Below, piece by piece: positions 1-8,593 of a stretch of 64,000 nt of DNA. Numbering within the stretch: position 1 is the first letter of the stretch; every line of letters starts with the position of its first letter. The position numbers were made by a program, and so were the translations under genes. Origin of the DNA: Streptomyces sp. NRRL F-5122 (lineage in GTDB: Bacteria; Actinomycetota; Actinomycetes; Streptomycetales; Streptomycetaceae). The stretch is taken from positions 234,493 through 298,492 of the forward strand of contig NZ_LMWH01000266.1 of the NCBI RefSeq assembly GCF_001507435.1, in the 5' to 3' direction. The notes beneath the pieces are model-generated. The model searched no databases. It worked only from the letters and a program-made list of their open reading frames with translations, and was not told the origin of the DNA.

Positions 1-102
1 TTTCGGGAATCAACAACTGCCGTGCGCCCCACTGAATCCCTCGTGCACGACCCCAGCTTCACCATCACCGCGGTGCCGGTAAGGATCCGGTTCACCGCCT
101 GA
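1..102 (+). CDS. C-terminal end of an upstream gene (partial)
   Basis: Reading the frame that ends at the TGA at 100-102 back to the window edge gives 33 uninterrupted codons with typical Streptomyces codon bias. The last residues (TITAVPVRIRFTA) alternate polar and hydrophobic residues like the edge of a beta-sandwich domain. The stop lies 20 bases before the ngcE start, so this gene probably runs into the same transcript. Too little is visible to name the product; a secreted glycosidase would suit the neighbouring sugar importer, but that is only a guess. Confidence 0.45.
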   Translation, partial: FRESTTAVRPTESLVHDPSFTITAVPVRIRFTA

Positions 103-122
103 GTCCTGGAGAAGGCGAGGAC

Positions 123-1580
123 TTGAGCATGGGATCCACTTCCGGCGAGAACTCCACCACCGCAGGCGTCGGACGCCGTGATCTGATCAAGCGGTCCGCT
201 GCGCTCGGTCTGATCTCCGTCCCCGCGATGAGCTTCCTTTCCGCCTGCGCCAGTGGCGGCGGCGACGATCAGGGGAAGGCCAAATCGGGCAAGAAGACCG
301 AGAAGAACCCGCTCGCCGTCAATGACACGGCGCAGATGGAATTCGTGTTGTTCGACGGCGGCTTCGGCAAGGAGTACGCCGAGGACGCGGTCAAGATCTA
401 CGAGAAGGACTTCCCGAAGGCCAAGGTCAAGTTCTCCGCCACCCAGAAGATCCAGTCCACCCTGCAGCCCCGCTTCAACCAGGGCACGCCGCCCGACCTC
501 ATCGACAACTCCGGCGCCGAGCAGATGGACATGGGCGTCCTCGTCGGCAAGAGCCAGCTCGCCGACCTGACCCCGCTGCTGGACGCCGCGTCGTACGACG
601 ACCCCTCCAAGAAGGTCCGCGACACCCTGCGTCCGGGCATCGTGGAAATGGGCCAGTTCGACGGCAAGCCGGTCTGGATCCTGTACTACGCCTACACGGT
701 GTACGGCGTCTGGTACTCGCAGAAGGCCCTCGACTCGCTCGACGAGCAGTACCCGGAGACCTGGGACGCGATGCTCAAGGTCTGCGAGAAGGCCAAGAAG
801 AAGGGCATGGCGGGCTGGACGTACGCGGGCAAGTACCCGTACTACCTCCCCTTCTCGCTGTACCCGATGATCGGCAAGGTCGGTGGCCGCGAGGTCCTGG
901 ACGCCATCGACAACCTGGAGCCCAACGCCTGGAAGCACCCGGCGGTCAAGGCCTGCTTCGAGGCCTACTACGAGCTCTACAAGAAGGGTTACGTCCTCAA
1001 GGGGACGCCCGGCCTCGACCACATCCAGTCGCAGACCGCCTGGGCCAAGGGCAAGGCGCTGTTCATCCCGAACGGCTCCTGGGTCGAGAACGAGTCCGCG
1101 AACGTGATCCCCAGCGACTTCAACCTCGCGGTCTCCGCCCCCACCGGCCTCGACAGCTCCGACAAGATGCCGTTCGGCACCATCTGGGCCTCCGGCGGCG
1201 AGCCCTTCATCGTCCCGGCCAAGGCGAAGAACGCCGCGGGCGGCATGGAGCAGCTGCGCATCATGCTCAGCGAGGCCTCGTCGAAGAACTTCACCGCCAA
1301 GGTGAAGTCCCTGACCGCGTACAACGGCGGCACCGACGGCATCACCCTCACCCCGGGTCTGAAGTCCGGTGTCGCGGCGCTGGAGAAGGCCGGCGACAAC
1401 GTCGTGAACCCGCGTCTCCAGGACTGGTACGTGCAGCTGCAGAAGGAGAAGATCGGCGTGTCCGGCCTGGGCGAGATGATGGCCGGCCGTCTCACCCCCG
1501 CCGAGGCCATCCAGAAGATCCAGGGCTTCGCCGACGAGGCGGCGAAGGACTCGTCGATCAAGCACTACAAGCACCAGTGA
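123..1580 (+). CDS. ngcE: NgcE-type sugar-binding lipoprotein of ABC importer
   Basis: Extracellular solute-binding protein (SBP family 1) that captures N-acetylglucosamine or chitooligosaccharides and passes them to the NgcF/NgcG permeases. The N-terminus carries an RRDLIK twin-arginine motif (residues 18-23), a hydrophobic stretch and a lipobox ending LSAC, so it is probably a Tat-exported lipoprotein with lipidated Cys42. The remainder is a typical 440-residue two-lobed binding domain. Two starts are possible: TTG at 123, 7 nt after GGAGAAGG (108-115), and ATG at 129, 8 nt after GCGAGG (115-120). It is first of three genes transcribed together. The NgcE assignment is from recalled family similarity and gene order; the precise sugar is inferred. 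Confidence 0.88.
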   Translation: MSMGSTSGENSTTAGVGRRDLIKRSAALGLISVPAMSFLSACASGGGDDQGKAKSGKKTEKNPLAVNDTAQMEFVLFDGGFGKEYAEDAVKIYEKDFPKAKVKFSATQKIQSTLQPRFNQGTPPDLIDNSGAEQMDMGVLVGKSQLADLTPLLDAASYDDPSKKVRDTLRPGIVEMGQFDGKPVWILYYAYTVYGVWYSQKALDSLDEQYPETWDAMLKVCEKAKKKGMAGWTYAGKYPYYLPFSLYPMIGKVGGREVLDAIDNLEPNAWKHPAVKACFEAYYELYKKGYVLKGTPGLDHIQSQTAWAKGKALFIPNGSWVENESANVIPSDFNLAVSAPTGLDSSDKMPFGTIWASGGEPFIVPAKAKNAAGGMEQLRIMLSEASSKNFTAKVKSLTAYNGGTDGITLTPGLKSGVAALEKAGDNVVNPRLQDWYVQLQKEKIGVSGLGEMMAGRLTPAEAIQKIQGFADEAAKDSSIKHYKHQ

Positions 1581-1629
1581 GGGTCCGTCACCAGCGGCAA
1601 CACCCGCCCAGAGAACGGGGTCGGTAGCA

Positions 1630-2556
1630 ATGCAGCACGGCAAGTACCGGTTCATCGTGGGGTTCCTGGCGGTTCCCCTGGGGCTGTACGGGCTTTTCGT
1701 CGTCTGGCCGTTCATCCAGTCCATCTACTACTCGTTCACGGACTGGACCGGCCTGAGCCCCGAATTCAAGATGGTGGGCTTCGACAACTACAAGAGGATG
1801 CTCCATGACGAGATCTTCTGGAAGTCGTTGCAGCACAGCCTGCTGTTCGCCTTGGTGCTGCCGCTGGTGACGCTCACCCTGGCGCTGTTCTTCGCCTTCA
1901 TGATCAATGTGGGCGGGCGGCGCCGGAGGGGCGGCCCGGTGATCTCCGGTGTCCGCGGCTCGTCGTTCTACAAGATCGTCTACTTCTTCCCGCAGGTGCT
2001 GTCGATCGCGATCGTGTCCTTGCTGTTCGCCTTCGCGTACAACCCGGACAGCGGCGCGATCAACTCGCTGCTGCGCGGGATCGGACTCGACAGCCTGCAA
2101 CCGCTGTGGCTGGGCGACCCGAGTCTCGCCCTGTGGTGCGTCATGGCGGTGCTCGTCTGGTCGACGGTCGGCTTCTTCGTGGTGCTGTTCTCCGCGGGTA
2201 TGGCGTCGATACCGACGGATCTGTACGAGGCCGCGCTGCTGGACGGCGCCGACCGGATCGCCACGTTCTTCCGGATCACCCTGCCGTTGCTCTGGGACAC
2301 CGTGCAGTCCGGCTGGGTGTACATGGGCATCCTCGCCCTCGGCGCCGAGTCGTTCGCGGTCGTACAGATCATGACCACAGGACCGGGCGGTCCCGACTAC
2401 TCGACGACGGTCATGGTCCTGTACGTCTACCAGAAGGCCTTCCGGGACGGTCAGGCCGCATACGCCACGACCATCGGTGTGGCCCTGCTCGTCGTCACGC
2501 TCGCCTTCGCGGCCGTCGTGATGCGGCTGGGCCGACGCGAGCGGCTGGAGTTCTGA
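1630..2556 (+). CDS. ngcF: NgcF-type sugar ABC transporter permease
   Basis: Binding-protein-dependent membrane permease of the MalF/UgpA type, 308 residues. Hydrophobic segments begin at the N-terminus (FIVGFLAVPLGLYGLFVVW) and recur through the protein. The cytoplasmic EAA loop that contacts the ATPase is visible as EAALLDGADRIATFF near residues 200-215, followed by the conserved ITLPLL. It lies 49 nt after ngcE and only 4 nt before ngcG. No ATP-binding gene is present in the cluster; in Streptomyces such sugar importers commonly share the ATPase MsiK, so energy coupling is probably supplied in trans. Confidence 0.9.
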   Translation: MQHGKYRFIVGFLAVPLGLYGLFVVWPFIQSIYYSFTDWTGLSPEFKMVGFDNYKRMLHDEIFWKSLQHSLLFALVLPLVTLTLALFFAFMINVGGRRRRGGPVISGVRGSSFYKIVYFFPQVLSIAIVSLLFAFAYNPDSGAINSLLRGIGLDSLQPLWLGDPSLALWCVMAVLVWSTVGFFVVLFSAGMASIPTDLYEAALLDGADRIATFFRITLPLLWDTVQSGWVYMGILALGAESFAVVQIMTTGPGGPDYSTTVMVLYVYQKAFRDGQAAYATTIGVALLVVTLAFAAVVMRLGRRERLEF

Positions 2557-2560
2557 TCAC

Positions 2561-3484
2561 ATGAAGACGACTGACACCTCCGCCCCCGTGCCGGCCGAGT
2601 CCGGTCTTCCCGTCGCCGAGATCGGCACTACGCGCGGGACGGCGCCCAGGGAGAAGAAGGAGGGAACCGTCCTCAATGCCTTCTCGCACGGGATCCTCGT
2701 CCTCTGGGCCATCATGGTGGTCATGCCGCTGCTGTGGGCGGTGATGACGTCCTTCAAGGACGACAGCTCCATTTTCGGCTCGCCCTGGGCACTGCCGGAC
2801 AAACTGCATTTCGACAACTGGGCGCGGGCCTGGACCGATGCCAACATGAGCGACTACTTCCTCAACACCATCCTTGTGGTGGGAGGTTCGCTCATCGGCA
2901 CCCTGGTGCTCGGTTCGATGGCGGCGTATGTGCTGGCCAGATTCGATTTTCCGGGAAACCGCTTCATCTACTTCCTGTTCATCGGCGGCATGAGTTTCCC
3001 GATCATGCTGGCCCTGGTCCCGCTGTTCTACGTCGTGAACAACATGGGACTGCTGAACACGATTCACGGGCTCATCCTGGTCTACATCGCCTACTCCCTG
3101 CCGTTCACGGTGTTCTTCCTGACCGCGTTCTTCCGGACCCTGCCGACCTCGGTCGCGGAAGCCGCGTTCGTGGACGGTGCCTCGCACAGCCGGACCTTTT
3201 TCCAGATCATGCTGCCGATGGCCAAACCCGGGCTGATCAGTGTGGGGATCTTCAACTTCCTCGGGCAGTGGAACCAGTACATGCTGCCGACGGTGCTCAA
3301 CACCGACCCGGACAAGCACGTCCTCACCCAGGGGCTCGTGCAGCTGGCCGTCAGTCAGGGATACAAGGGCGACTGGTCCGGTCTCTTCGCCGGTCTGGTC
3401 ATGGCCATGCTGCCCGTGCTCGCGGCCTACATCATCTTCCAGCGGCAGGTGGTGCAGGGCCTCACGGCCGGCGCCCTGAAGTAG
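2561..3484 (+). CDS. ngcG: NgcG-type sugar ABC transporter permease
   Basis: Second permease of the chitosaccharide importer, MalG/UgpE type, 307 residues. An N-terminal hydrophilic arm of about 40 residues precedes the first membrane segment (ILVLWAIMVVMPLLWAV). The EAA loop reads EAAFVDGASHSRTFF and is followed by the conserved IMLPMAKPG. The C-terminus (VVQGLTAGALK) matches the usual end of MalG-like permeases. Its ATG follows ngcF by 4 nt, so it is translationally linked. A strong hairpin 18 nt after the stop closes the operon. Confidence 0.9.
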   Translation: MKTTDTSAPVPAESGLPVAEIGTTRGTAPREKKEGTVLNAFSHGILVLWAIMVVMPLLWAVMTSFKDDSSIFGSPWALPDKLHFDNWARAWTDANMSDYFLNTILVVGGSLIGTLVLGSMAAYVLARFDFPGNRFIYFLFIGGMSFPIMLALVPLFYVVNNMGLLNTIHGLILVYIAYSLPFTVFFLTAFFRTLPTSVAEAAFVDGASHSRTFFQIMLPMAKPGLISVGIFNFLGQWNQYMLPTVLNTDPDKHVLTQGLVQLAVSQGYKGDWSGLFAGLVMAMLPVLAAYIIFQRQVVQGLTAGALK

Positions 3485-3501
3485 TCCGAGGCCTTCGCTC
3501 G

Positions 3502-3536
3502 GCCGACGCCGCCCCCACCCCGGGGGCGGCGTCGGC
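3502..3536 (+). terminator. Hairpin terminator after ngcEFG
   Basis: A perfect 15-bp stem (3502-3516 with 3522-3536) encloses a 5-nt loop (ACCCC). It begins 18 nt after the ngcG stop and precedes the ROK regulator. There is no U-tract, as is normal in Streptomyces. Confidence 0.85.
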
Positions 3537-3709
3537 ATGCGTGCCCCGAAGATCCGTACGCGTGTTTGAGGATCGGATCCGTGCGCGTCCACAGACCCGG
3601 ATGTAGTTCAACCTCTTGACGGGAGGCAACCCGAACGGCTCAGCTTAGAGTTCACTAGTTGGACATAGGCGGGGCCTCATCGAGGCGGCCCCGTGCTCAG
3701 GAGGTCGTC

Positions 3710-4909
3710 GTGGAGACTCCGGGGTCGCAGTCATCGCTGCACCGGGCCAACCTGGAGCGGGTCGTGCGTGCCGTGCGGCTGGCAGGATCCCTCACGCAGG
3801 CGGAGATCGCGAGGACGACGGGTCTGTCCGCGGCAACGGTCTCCAACATCGTTCGGGAACTCAAGGACGGCGGAACCGTCGAGGTCACGCCCACGTCGTC
3901 GGGCGGTCGCAGGGCCCGCAGCGTCTCCCTCAGCGGTGACGCCGGCATCGTCATCGGCGTCGACTTCGGGCACACGCATTTGCGCGTCGCGATCGGAAAC
4001 CTCGCCCACCAGGTGCTCGCCGAGGAGGCCGAGCCCCTCGATGTGGACGCCTCCGCCGACCAGGGCTTCGACCGGGCGGAACGGCTGGTCAGCAGGCTGA
4101 TCGAGGCGACCGGGGTGGACCGGGCCAAGATCGCGGGAGTGGGCCTCGGCGTGCCGGGCCCCATCGACGTGGAGTCGGGCACGCTCGGCTCCACCGCCAT
4201 CCTGCCGGGCTGGACCGGCGCCAAGCCCGCCGAGGAGCTGCGGGGGCGGCTCGGCGTGCCGGTGCACGTGGACAACGACGCCAACCTCGGCGCCCTCGGA
4301 GAGCTCGTCTGGGGCAGCGGCAGAGGGGTCAAGGACCTGGCGTACATCAAGGTCGCGAGCGGTGTCGGCGCCGGCCTTGTGATCGACGGCACGATCTACC
4401 GCGGGCCCGGCGGCACGGCCGGGGAGATCGGGCACATCACCCTCGACGAGTCCGGGCCGGTCTGCCGCTGCGGCAACCGCGGCTGCCTGGAGACGTTCGC
4501 GGCGGCGCGGTACGTGCTGCCGCTGCTCCAGCCCAGCCACGGCTCCGATCTGACCATGGAGGGCGTGGTCAGGCTGGCGCGCGACGGAGATCCGGGCTGC
4601 CGTCGGGTGGTCGCCGACGTCGGGCGTCACATCGGCAGCGGAGTCGCCAATCTCTGCAATCTGCTGAACCCGAGCCGAGTGGTGCTCGGCGGCGATCTCG
4701 CCGAGGCCGGTGAGCTGGTTCTCGGGCCCATCAGGGAGTCGGTCGGGCGGTACGCGATCCCCAGCGCCGCACGCCAGCTCTCGGTGTTGCCGGGTGCTCT
4801 CGGAGGCCGTGCCGAGGTGCTCGGGGCGCTCGCTCTGGCCCTCAGCGAGATGGGCGATTCGACCCTTTTGGATGGGTCGCTTCCCGCGGTAACCCCTGCC
4901 TTCACTTAG
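3710..4909 (+). CDS. rok7B7: ROK-family transcriptional regulator (Rok7B7-like)
   Basis: A repressor-type ROK protein of 399 residues. The N-terminal winged helix-turn-helix (SLTQAEIARTTGLSAATVSNIVREL, split here as SLTQAEIARTTG and LSAATVSNIVREL) is followed by the actin-like sugar-kinase fold: DFGHTHLRVAIGN phosphate loop, LGVPGPID, and the ROK zinc/sugar signature ending CRCGNRGCLETFAA. I chose the GTG at 3710 because CAGGAGG (3698-3704) sits 5 nt upstream; the frame is open 17 codons further but without a good site. It lies between two sugar importers, and from memory the S. coelicolor orthologue controls xylFGH, carbon repression and antibiotic production. The effector sugar cannot be read from the sequence. 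Confidence 0.88.
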   Translation: METPGSQSSLHRANLERVVRAVRLAGSLTQAEIARTTGLSAATVSNIVRELKDGGTVEVTPTSSGGRRARSVSLSGDAGIVIGVDFGHTHLRVAIGNLAHQVLAEEAEPLDVDASADQGFDRAERLVSRLIEATGVDRAKIAGVGLGVPGPIDVESGTLGSTAILPGWTGAKPAEELRGRLGVPVHVDNDANLGALGELVWGSGRGVKDLAYIKVASGVGAGLVIDGTIYRGPGGTAGEIGHITLDESGPVCRCGNRGCLETFAAARYVLPLLQPSHGSDLTMEGVVRLARDGDPGCRRVVADVGRHIGSGVANLCNLLNPSRVVLGGDLAEAGELVLGPIRESVGRYAIPSAARQLSVLPGALGGRAEVLGALALALSEMGDSTLLDGSLPAVTPAFT

Positions 4910-5030
4910 AGAACGGATGGCACCGTTGCCATCTCGTTAAGGATTTACTTCTTGACGTCGCACGTGTGGCCGAGTTGACTTCCAGCCACCTCGGCCGCAA
5001 CGACGCGGCCTCGTCAGGGAGGTTTCTGAA
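4910..5030 (+). promoter_or_regulatory. Likely promoter/operator region of xylFGH
   Basis: This 121-bp gap contains TTGACG (4952-4957) and TTGACT (4975-4980), both resembling -35 boxes, and an interrupted inverted repeat GGCCGAG (4968-4974) / CTCGGCC (4990-4996). No convincing -10 box is found at 17-18 nt. It is the natural place for the adjacent ROK protein to bind, but no ROK operator consensus was verified. AGGGAGG at 5016-5022 is the ribosome-binding site of the next gene. Confidence 0.4.
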
Positions 5031-6143
5031 GTGAACACGCGTATGCGTCGTGCGGCCTTCGCCGTTGCTGCTGGTGCCATGACCGTTGCGCTGGCCGCAT
5101 GTGGCAGCGCCAAGGAGTCGGGTGGCGACTCCTCCTCGTCGTCCCCGAGTGCCAAGAAGGGCGACGCCATCAAGGTGGGTCTGCTTCTCCCCGAGAACCA
5201 GACCGCCCGTTACGAGAAGTTCGACCGCCCCTTGATCGAGAAGAAGGTCAAGGAGCTCACGAACGGCAAGGGCGAGATCGTCTACGCCAACGCCAAGCAG
5301 GACGCCAGCCTGCAGAACCAGCAGGTCGACACGATGATCACGAACAAGGTCAACGTGCTGATCGTGGACGCGGTGGACTCCGCGGCCATCAAGAACTCGG
5401 TCCAGAAGGCCAAGGACGCCGGTATCCCGGTCGTGGCCTACGACCGCCTGGCCCAGGGCCCGATCAGCGCCTACACCTCGTTCGACAACGAGACCGTCGG
5501 CAAGACGCAGGGTGAGGCGCTCCTCACCGCGCTCGGCTCCAAGGCCAAGTCCGGCAAGATCGTCATGATGAACGGCTCCGTCACCGACCCGAACGCCGCG
5601 CAGTTCAAGAAGGGCGCCCACGAGGTGCTCGACGGCAAGGTGAACGTCGGCAAGGAGTACGACACCAAGGACTGGAAGCCGGAGAACGCCAACGCCAACA
5701 TGGAGGGCGCCATCTCCGCCCTCGGCAAGAAGAACATCATCGGCGTCTACTCCGCCAACGACGGCATGGCCGGCGGTATCATCACCGCCCTGAAGGCCGC
5801 CGGCATCAAGGTCCCGGTCACCGGCCAGGACGCGGAGCTCGCGGGTGTGCAGCGCATCGTCGCCGGTGAGCAGTACATGAGCGTCTACAAGCCGTACGCC
5901 CCCGAGGCCGACGCCGCCGCCGAGATGGCCGTCGCCCTCGCCCAGGGCGAGACGCTCGACTCGATCGCCAAGGACAAGGTCGACAGCCCGACCACCAAGC
6001 AGGTCCCGTCGGTCCTCGTCCCGGTCCAGTCGCTGACCGCCGACAAGATCAACGACACCGTCATCAAGGACGGCGTCTACACGGTCGCGGACATCTGCAC
6101 CGCCCAGTACAAGGCGGCCTGCGACAAGCTCGGCCTGAAGTAA
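5031..6143 (+). CDS. xylF: XylF-type sugar-binding lipoprotein
   Basis: Periplasmic-binding protein of the ribose/xylose type (Peripla_BP_4), 370 residues. The N-terminus is a lipoprotein signal (positively charged RMRR, hydrophobic core, lipobox LAAC with Cys24). The mature part starts with IKVGLLLPENQTARYEK and contains the repeated Rossmann-like motifs of this family (NVLIVDAVDSAAIKNSV, IPVVAYDRL, IIGVYSANDGMAGG, VTGQDAEL), very like D-xylose-binding XylF. GTG start with AGGGAGG 8 nt upstream. It is separated from the ATPase gene by a 200-nt structured spacer, which would allow excess binding protein over transporter. Xylose is the likely ligand by homology. Confidence 0.85.
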   Translation: MNTRMRRAAFAVAAGAMTVALAACGSAKESGGDSSSSSPSAKKGDAIKVGLLLPENQTARYEKFDRPLIEKKVKELTNGKGEIVYANAKQDASLQNQQVDTMITNKVNVLIVDAVDSAAIKNSVQKAKDAGIPVVAYDRLAQGPISAYTSFDNETVGKTQGEALLTALGSKAKSGKIVMMNGSVTDPNAAQFKKGAHEVLDGKVNVGKEYDTKDWKPENANANMEGAISALGKKNIIGVYSANDGMAGGIITALKAAGIKVPVTGQDAELAGVQRIVAGEQYMSVYKPYAPEADAAAEMAVALAQGETLDSIAKDKVDSPTTKQVPSVLVPVQSLTADKINDTVIKDGVYTVADICTAQYKAACDKLGLK

Positions 6144-6230
6144 CCGGCCGACCGTCCTGGTCCCGGGGGGAATCCGGGGGAATAAACAACCCTTGACTCC
6201 CCTTCAGGACTGGCGGACGAAGGCTCCTCC

Positions 6231-6274
6231 GGCGCCCCGCATTCACCAGCCCCGCAAGCTCGTTGCGGGGCGCC
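6231..6274 (+). promoter_or_regulatory. Competing RNA hairpins between xylF and xylG
   Basis: Two mutually exclusive stems can form. GGCGCCCCGC (6231-6240) pairs with GCGGGGCGCC (6265-6274). Alternatively GCCCCGCAA (6249-6257) pairs with TTGCGGGGC (6263-6271) around a 5-nt loop. The structure lies between the binding-protein gene and its membrane components and could stabilise the xylF mRNA 3' end or act as a partial terminator. Confidence 0.55.
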
Positions 6275-6343
6275 GGACGGAACATTCCCCACAAACTTCT
6301 GCACAACCTCCCGCCGGGTCAGGCGGCGAAGGAGATGGTTCAC

Positions 6344-7126
6344 GTGTCCGCTACGCCCGTGCTGGCGTTGCGCGGGGTCTCCAAGCGGTTCGGTGCCGTT
6401 CAGGCGCTCACCGACGTAGAGCTTGAGGTCCACGCCGGTGAGGTGGTCGCCCTGGTGGGCGACAACGGCGCCGGAAAGTCCACGCTGGTCAAGACGATCG
6501 CTGGCGTGCACCCCATCGATGAAGGTGTCATCGAATGGGAAGGCAAGTCCGTAACGATCAACAGGCCGCACGACGCCCAGAACCTGGGCATCGCGACGGT
6601 GTACCAGGACCTCGCGCTTGCCGACAACATCGACGTCGTCGGCAACCTGTACCTGGGCCGGGAGGTCCGCCGGTACGGCATCCTGGACGAGGTCGAGATG
6701 GAACGCCGCTCGCGCGAGCTGCTGACCACGCTGTCGATCCGTATCCCCAGCGTCCGTATCCCGATCGCCTCGCTCTCCGGCGGCCAGCGCCAGACGGTGG
6801 CCATCGCCCGTTCGATGCTCGGTGAGCCGAAGCTCGTCATCCTCGACGAGCCCACCGCCGCCCTCGGCGTCGAGCAGACCGCCCAGGTCCTCGACCTGGT
6901 CGAGCGACTGCGCGAGCGCGGTCTCGCCGTGATCCTCATCAGCCACAACATGGCCGACGTGAAGGCTGTCGCCGACAAGGTGGCGGTGCTGCGTCTGGGG
7001 CGCAACAACGGCGTCTTCGAGGTCAAGACGACCTCGCAGGAAGAGATCATCTCCGCCATCACCGGTGCCACGGACAACGCCGTGACCCGTCGTGCGGCGC
7101 GCAGCACTGGGGAGATCAAGAAGTGA
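6344..7126 (+). CDS. xylG: XylG-type sugar ABC transporter ATP-binding protein
   Basis: ATPase of the xylose-type importer, 260 residues. Visible motifs are Walker A GDNGAGKST, Q-loop VYQDLALAD, signature LSGGQRQ, Walker B LVILDEPTAAL and the switch histidine in ILISHN. It has a single nucleotide-binding domain, whereas RbsA/XylG of enteric bacteria are tandem duplications of about 500 residues. The GTG at 6344 was chosen because GAAGGAG (6328-6334) lies 9 nt upstream; the frame is open further and has an ATG at 6335, which abuts the Shine-Dalgarno. The last codons overlap xylH in a GTGA arrangement, so the two are coupled. Confidence 0.85.
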   Translation: MSATPVLALRGVSKRFGAVQALTDVELEVHAGEVVALVGDNGAGKSTLVKTIAGVHPIDEGVIEWEGKSVTINRPHDAQNLGIATVYQDLALADNIDVVGNLYLGREVRRYGILDEVEMERRSRELLTTLSIRIPSVRIPIASLSGGQRQTVAIARSMLGEPKLVILDEPTAALGVEQTAQVLDLVERLRERGLAVILISHNMADVKAVADKVAVLRLGRNNGVFEVKTTSQEEIISAITGATDNAVTRRAARSTGEIKK

Positions 7127-8415
7127 GCATCGACAAGACTTCCGCGTCTCCCGAGGACCACGTCGTGGAGAACCCTGACGCGGCCCCCCAGGCCGTCACC
7201 GCCGTCGACCCCCGACTGCTGGTGCGCGAACAGGGATTCAAGGGCTACATCACCGAGTTCAAGCGCAAGATCAAGGCCGGAGACCTGGGCGCGATCCCGG
7301 TCGTCATCGGCCTGGCAATCATCTGGATCATCTTCCAGAGCCTGAACTCCAACTTCCTGACCGCGGGCAACCTGTCCGACATCTCCGTCGCCATGGTCGG
7401 CACGGGCATGATCGCCGTCGGTATCGTCTTCGTGCTGCTGCTCGGCGAGATCGACCTGTCGGTCGGCTCGGTCAGTGGTGTCGCCGGTGCCGCCTTCGCG
7501 GTGCTGACGGTCACCCACGGCATGTCGGCGTGGCTGGCGTTCGTCCTGGCCATCCTGACGGGCACGGTCGCCGGTGCGATCCACGGCTTCGTCTTCGCGA
7601 AGATCGGCGTGCCCGCGTTCGCCGTCACGCTGGCCGGTCTGCTGTTCTGGAACGGCTTCATGCTCCAGATCCTGGGCGACAGCGGCACCATCAACCTGGA
7701 CAGCGAGGGCCTTGTCGCCAAGCTGACCAGCTACTACTTCACCGACGTGGCCGCCGCCTACGGGCTCGCCCTCGCGGTGACGGTGCTCTACTTCCTCAGC
7801 TCGTTCTTCGGCAACCGTCGCCGTGAGGCCGCCGGCGTGCCGTCCCGCCCGCTGAGCGAGACCATCCTGCGCACGGTGCTGCTGGCGATCCTCTCGTTCG
7901 TCGTGGCGGCCGTCTACAACCAGTACAAGGGCCTGCCGCTGGCGGTCGTGATCTTCATCGCCGTGCTGCTGATCACGGACTTCGTCCTGCGCCGTACCCG
8001 GTACGGCCGGATGATCTTCGCCCTCGGTGGCAGCGTCGAGGCCTCCCGGCGTGCCGGTATCAACGTGGAGATGGTCCGGATCTCGGTCTTCGCGATCTCG
8101 GGCACCTTCGCCGCGATCGGCGGTCTGTTCATCGCCTCGAAGATCGCCTCCGCCAACCAGGGCGCCGGTGCCGGTGACCTGCTGATGAACGCGATCGCCG
8201 CGGCGGTGATCGGTGGTACCTCGCTGTTCGGTGGCCGCGGGCGCACGTGGAACGCGCTCCTCGGTGTGCTGGTCATCGTCTCGATCCAGTACGGCCTCGC
8301 CCTCGAGGGCATCGCCTCGCCGGTCCAGTACATGATCACCGGTGGTGTTCTGCTGGCGACCGTCGTCATCGACGCCATCACGCGCAAGACGCAGAAGACG
8401 GCCGGCCGCGCCTGA
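7123..8415 (+). CDS. xylH: XylH-type sugar ABC transporter permease
   Basis: Inner-membrane permease of the ribose/xylose branched-type family (BPD_transp_2), 430 residues. A hydrophilic N-terminal tail of about 60 residues is followed by roughly ten hydrophobic segments. The family loop [23 protein letters not shown] is recognisable in two pieces (GRMIFALGG and [12 protein letters not shown]), as is the ending [19 protein letters not shown] (split: [18 protein letters not shown]). Start GTG overlaps the xylG stop by 4 nt. A strong hairpin follows 19 nt after the stop, ending the xylFGH unit. Confidence 0.87.
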   Translation: MSIDKTSASPEDHVVENPDAAPQAVTAVDPRLLVREQGFKGYITEFKRKIKAGDLGAIPVVIGLAIIWIIFQSLNSNFLTAGNLSDISVAMVGTGMIAVGIVFVLLLGEIDLSVGSVSGVAGAAFAVLTVTHGMSAWLAFVLAILTGTVAGAIHGFVFAKIGVPAFAVTLAGLLFWNGFMLQILGDSGTINLDSEGLVAKLTSYYFTDVAAAYGLALAVTVLYFLSSFFGNRRREAAGVPSRPLSETILRTVLLAILSFVVAAVYNQYKGLPLAVVIFIAVLLITDFVLRRTRYGRMIFALGGSVEASRRAGINVEMVRISVFAISGTFAAIGGLFIASKIASANQGAGAGDLLMNAIAAAVIGGTSLFGGRGRTWNALLGVLVIVSIQYGLALEGIASPVQYMITGGVLLATVVIDAITRKTQKTAGRA

Positions 8416-8434
8416 CGCCCCGGCTCCGTCGCGA

Positions 8435-8470
8435 ACCGTGCCCGGCACCGACCACGGTGCCGGGCACGGT
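8435..8470 (+). terminator. Hairpin terminator after xylFGH
   Basis: A perfect 15-bp stem (8435-8449 with 8456-8470) and a 6-nt loop (GACCAC) begin 19 nt downstream of the xylH stop. Confidence 0.85.
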
Positions 8471-8593
8471 TGTGTGCGGCCGAATGTGTGGCAAGGAAGG
8501 CCGGGGCCGCCGGTGATCCGCACAGGCGGAAGATTAGACTCGACGGGCCCGGCGAAAGCTCGCTCGTCACAGCTCTACTGCAAGGAGGCACGG

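Noticed and set aside
3640..3665. DasR-type (dre) operator near the ROK gene
   Set aside because: The sequence TTCACTAGTTGGACAT only partly resembles the ACTGGTCTAGACCACT consensus.
6400..8523. 707-codon minus-strand open frame opposite xylG/xylH
   Set aside because: Antisense shadow; no family motifs and no ribosome-binding site, while the plus strand encodes clear ABC transporter genes.
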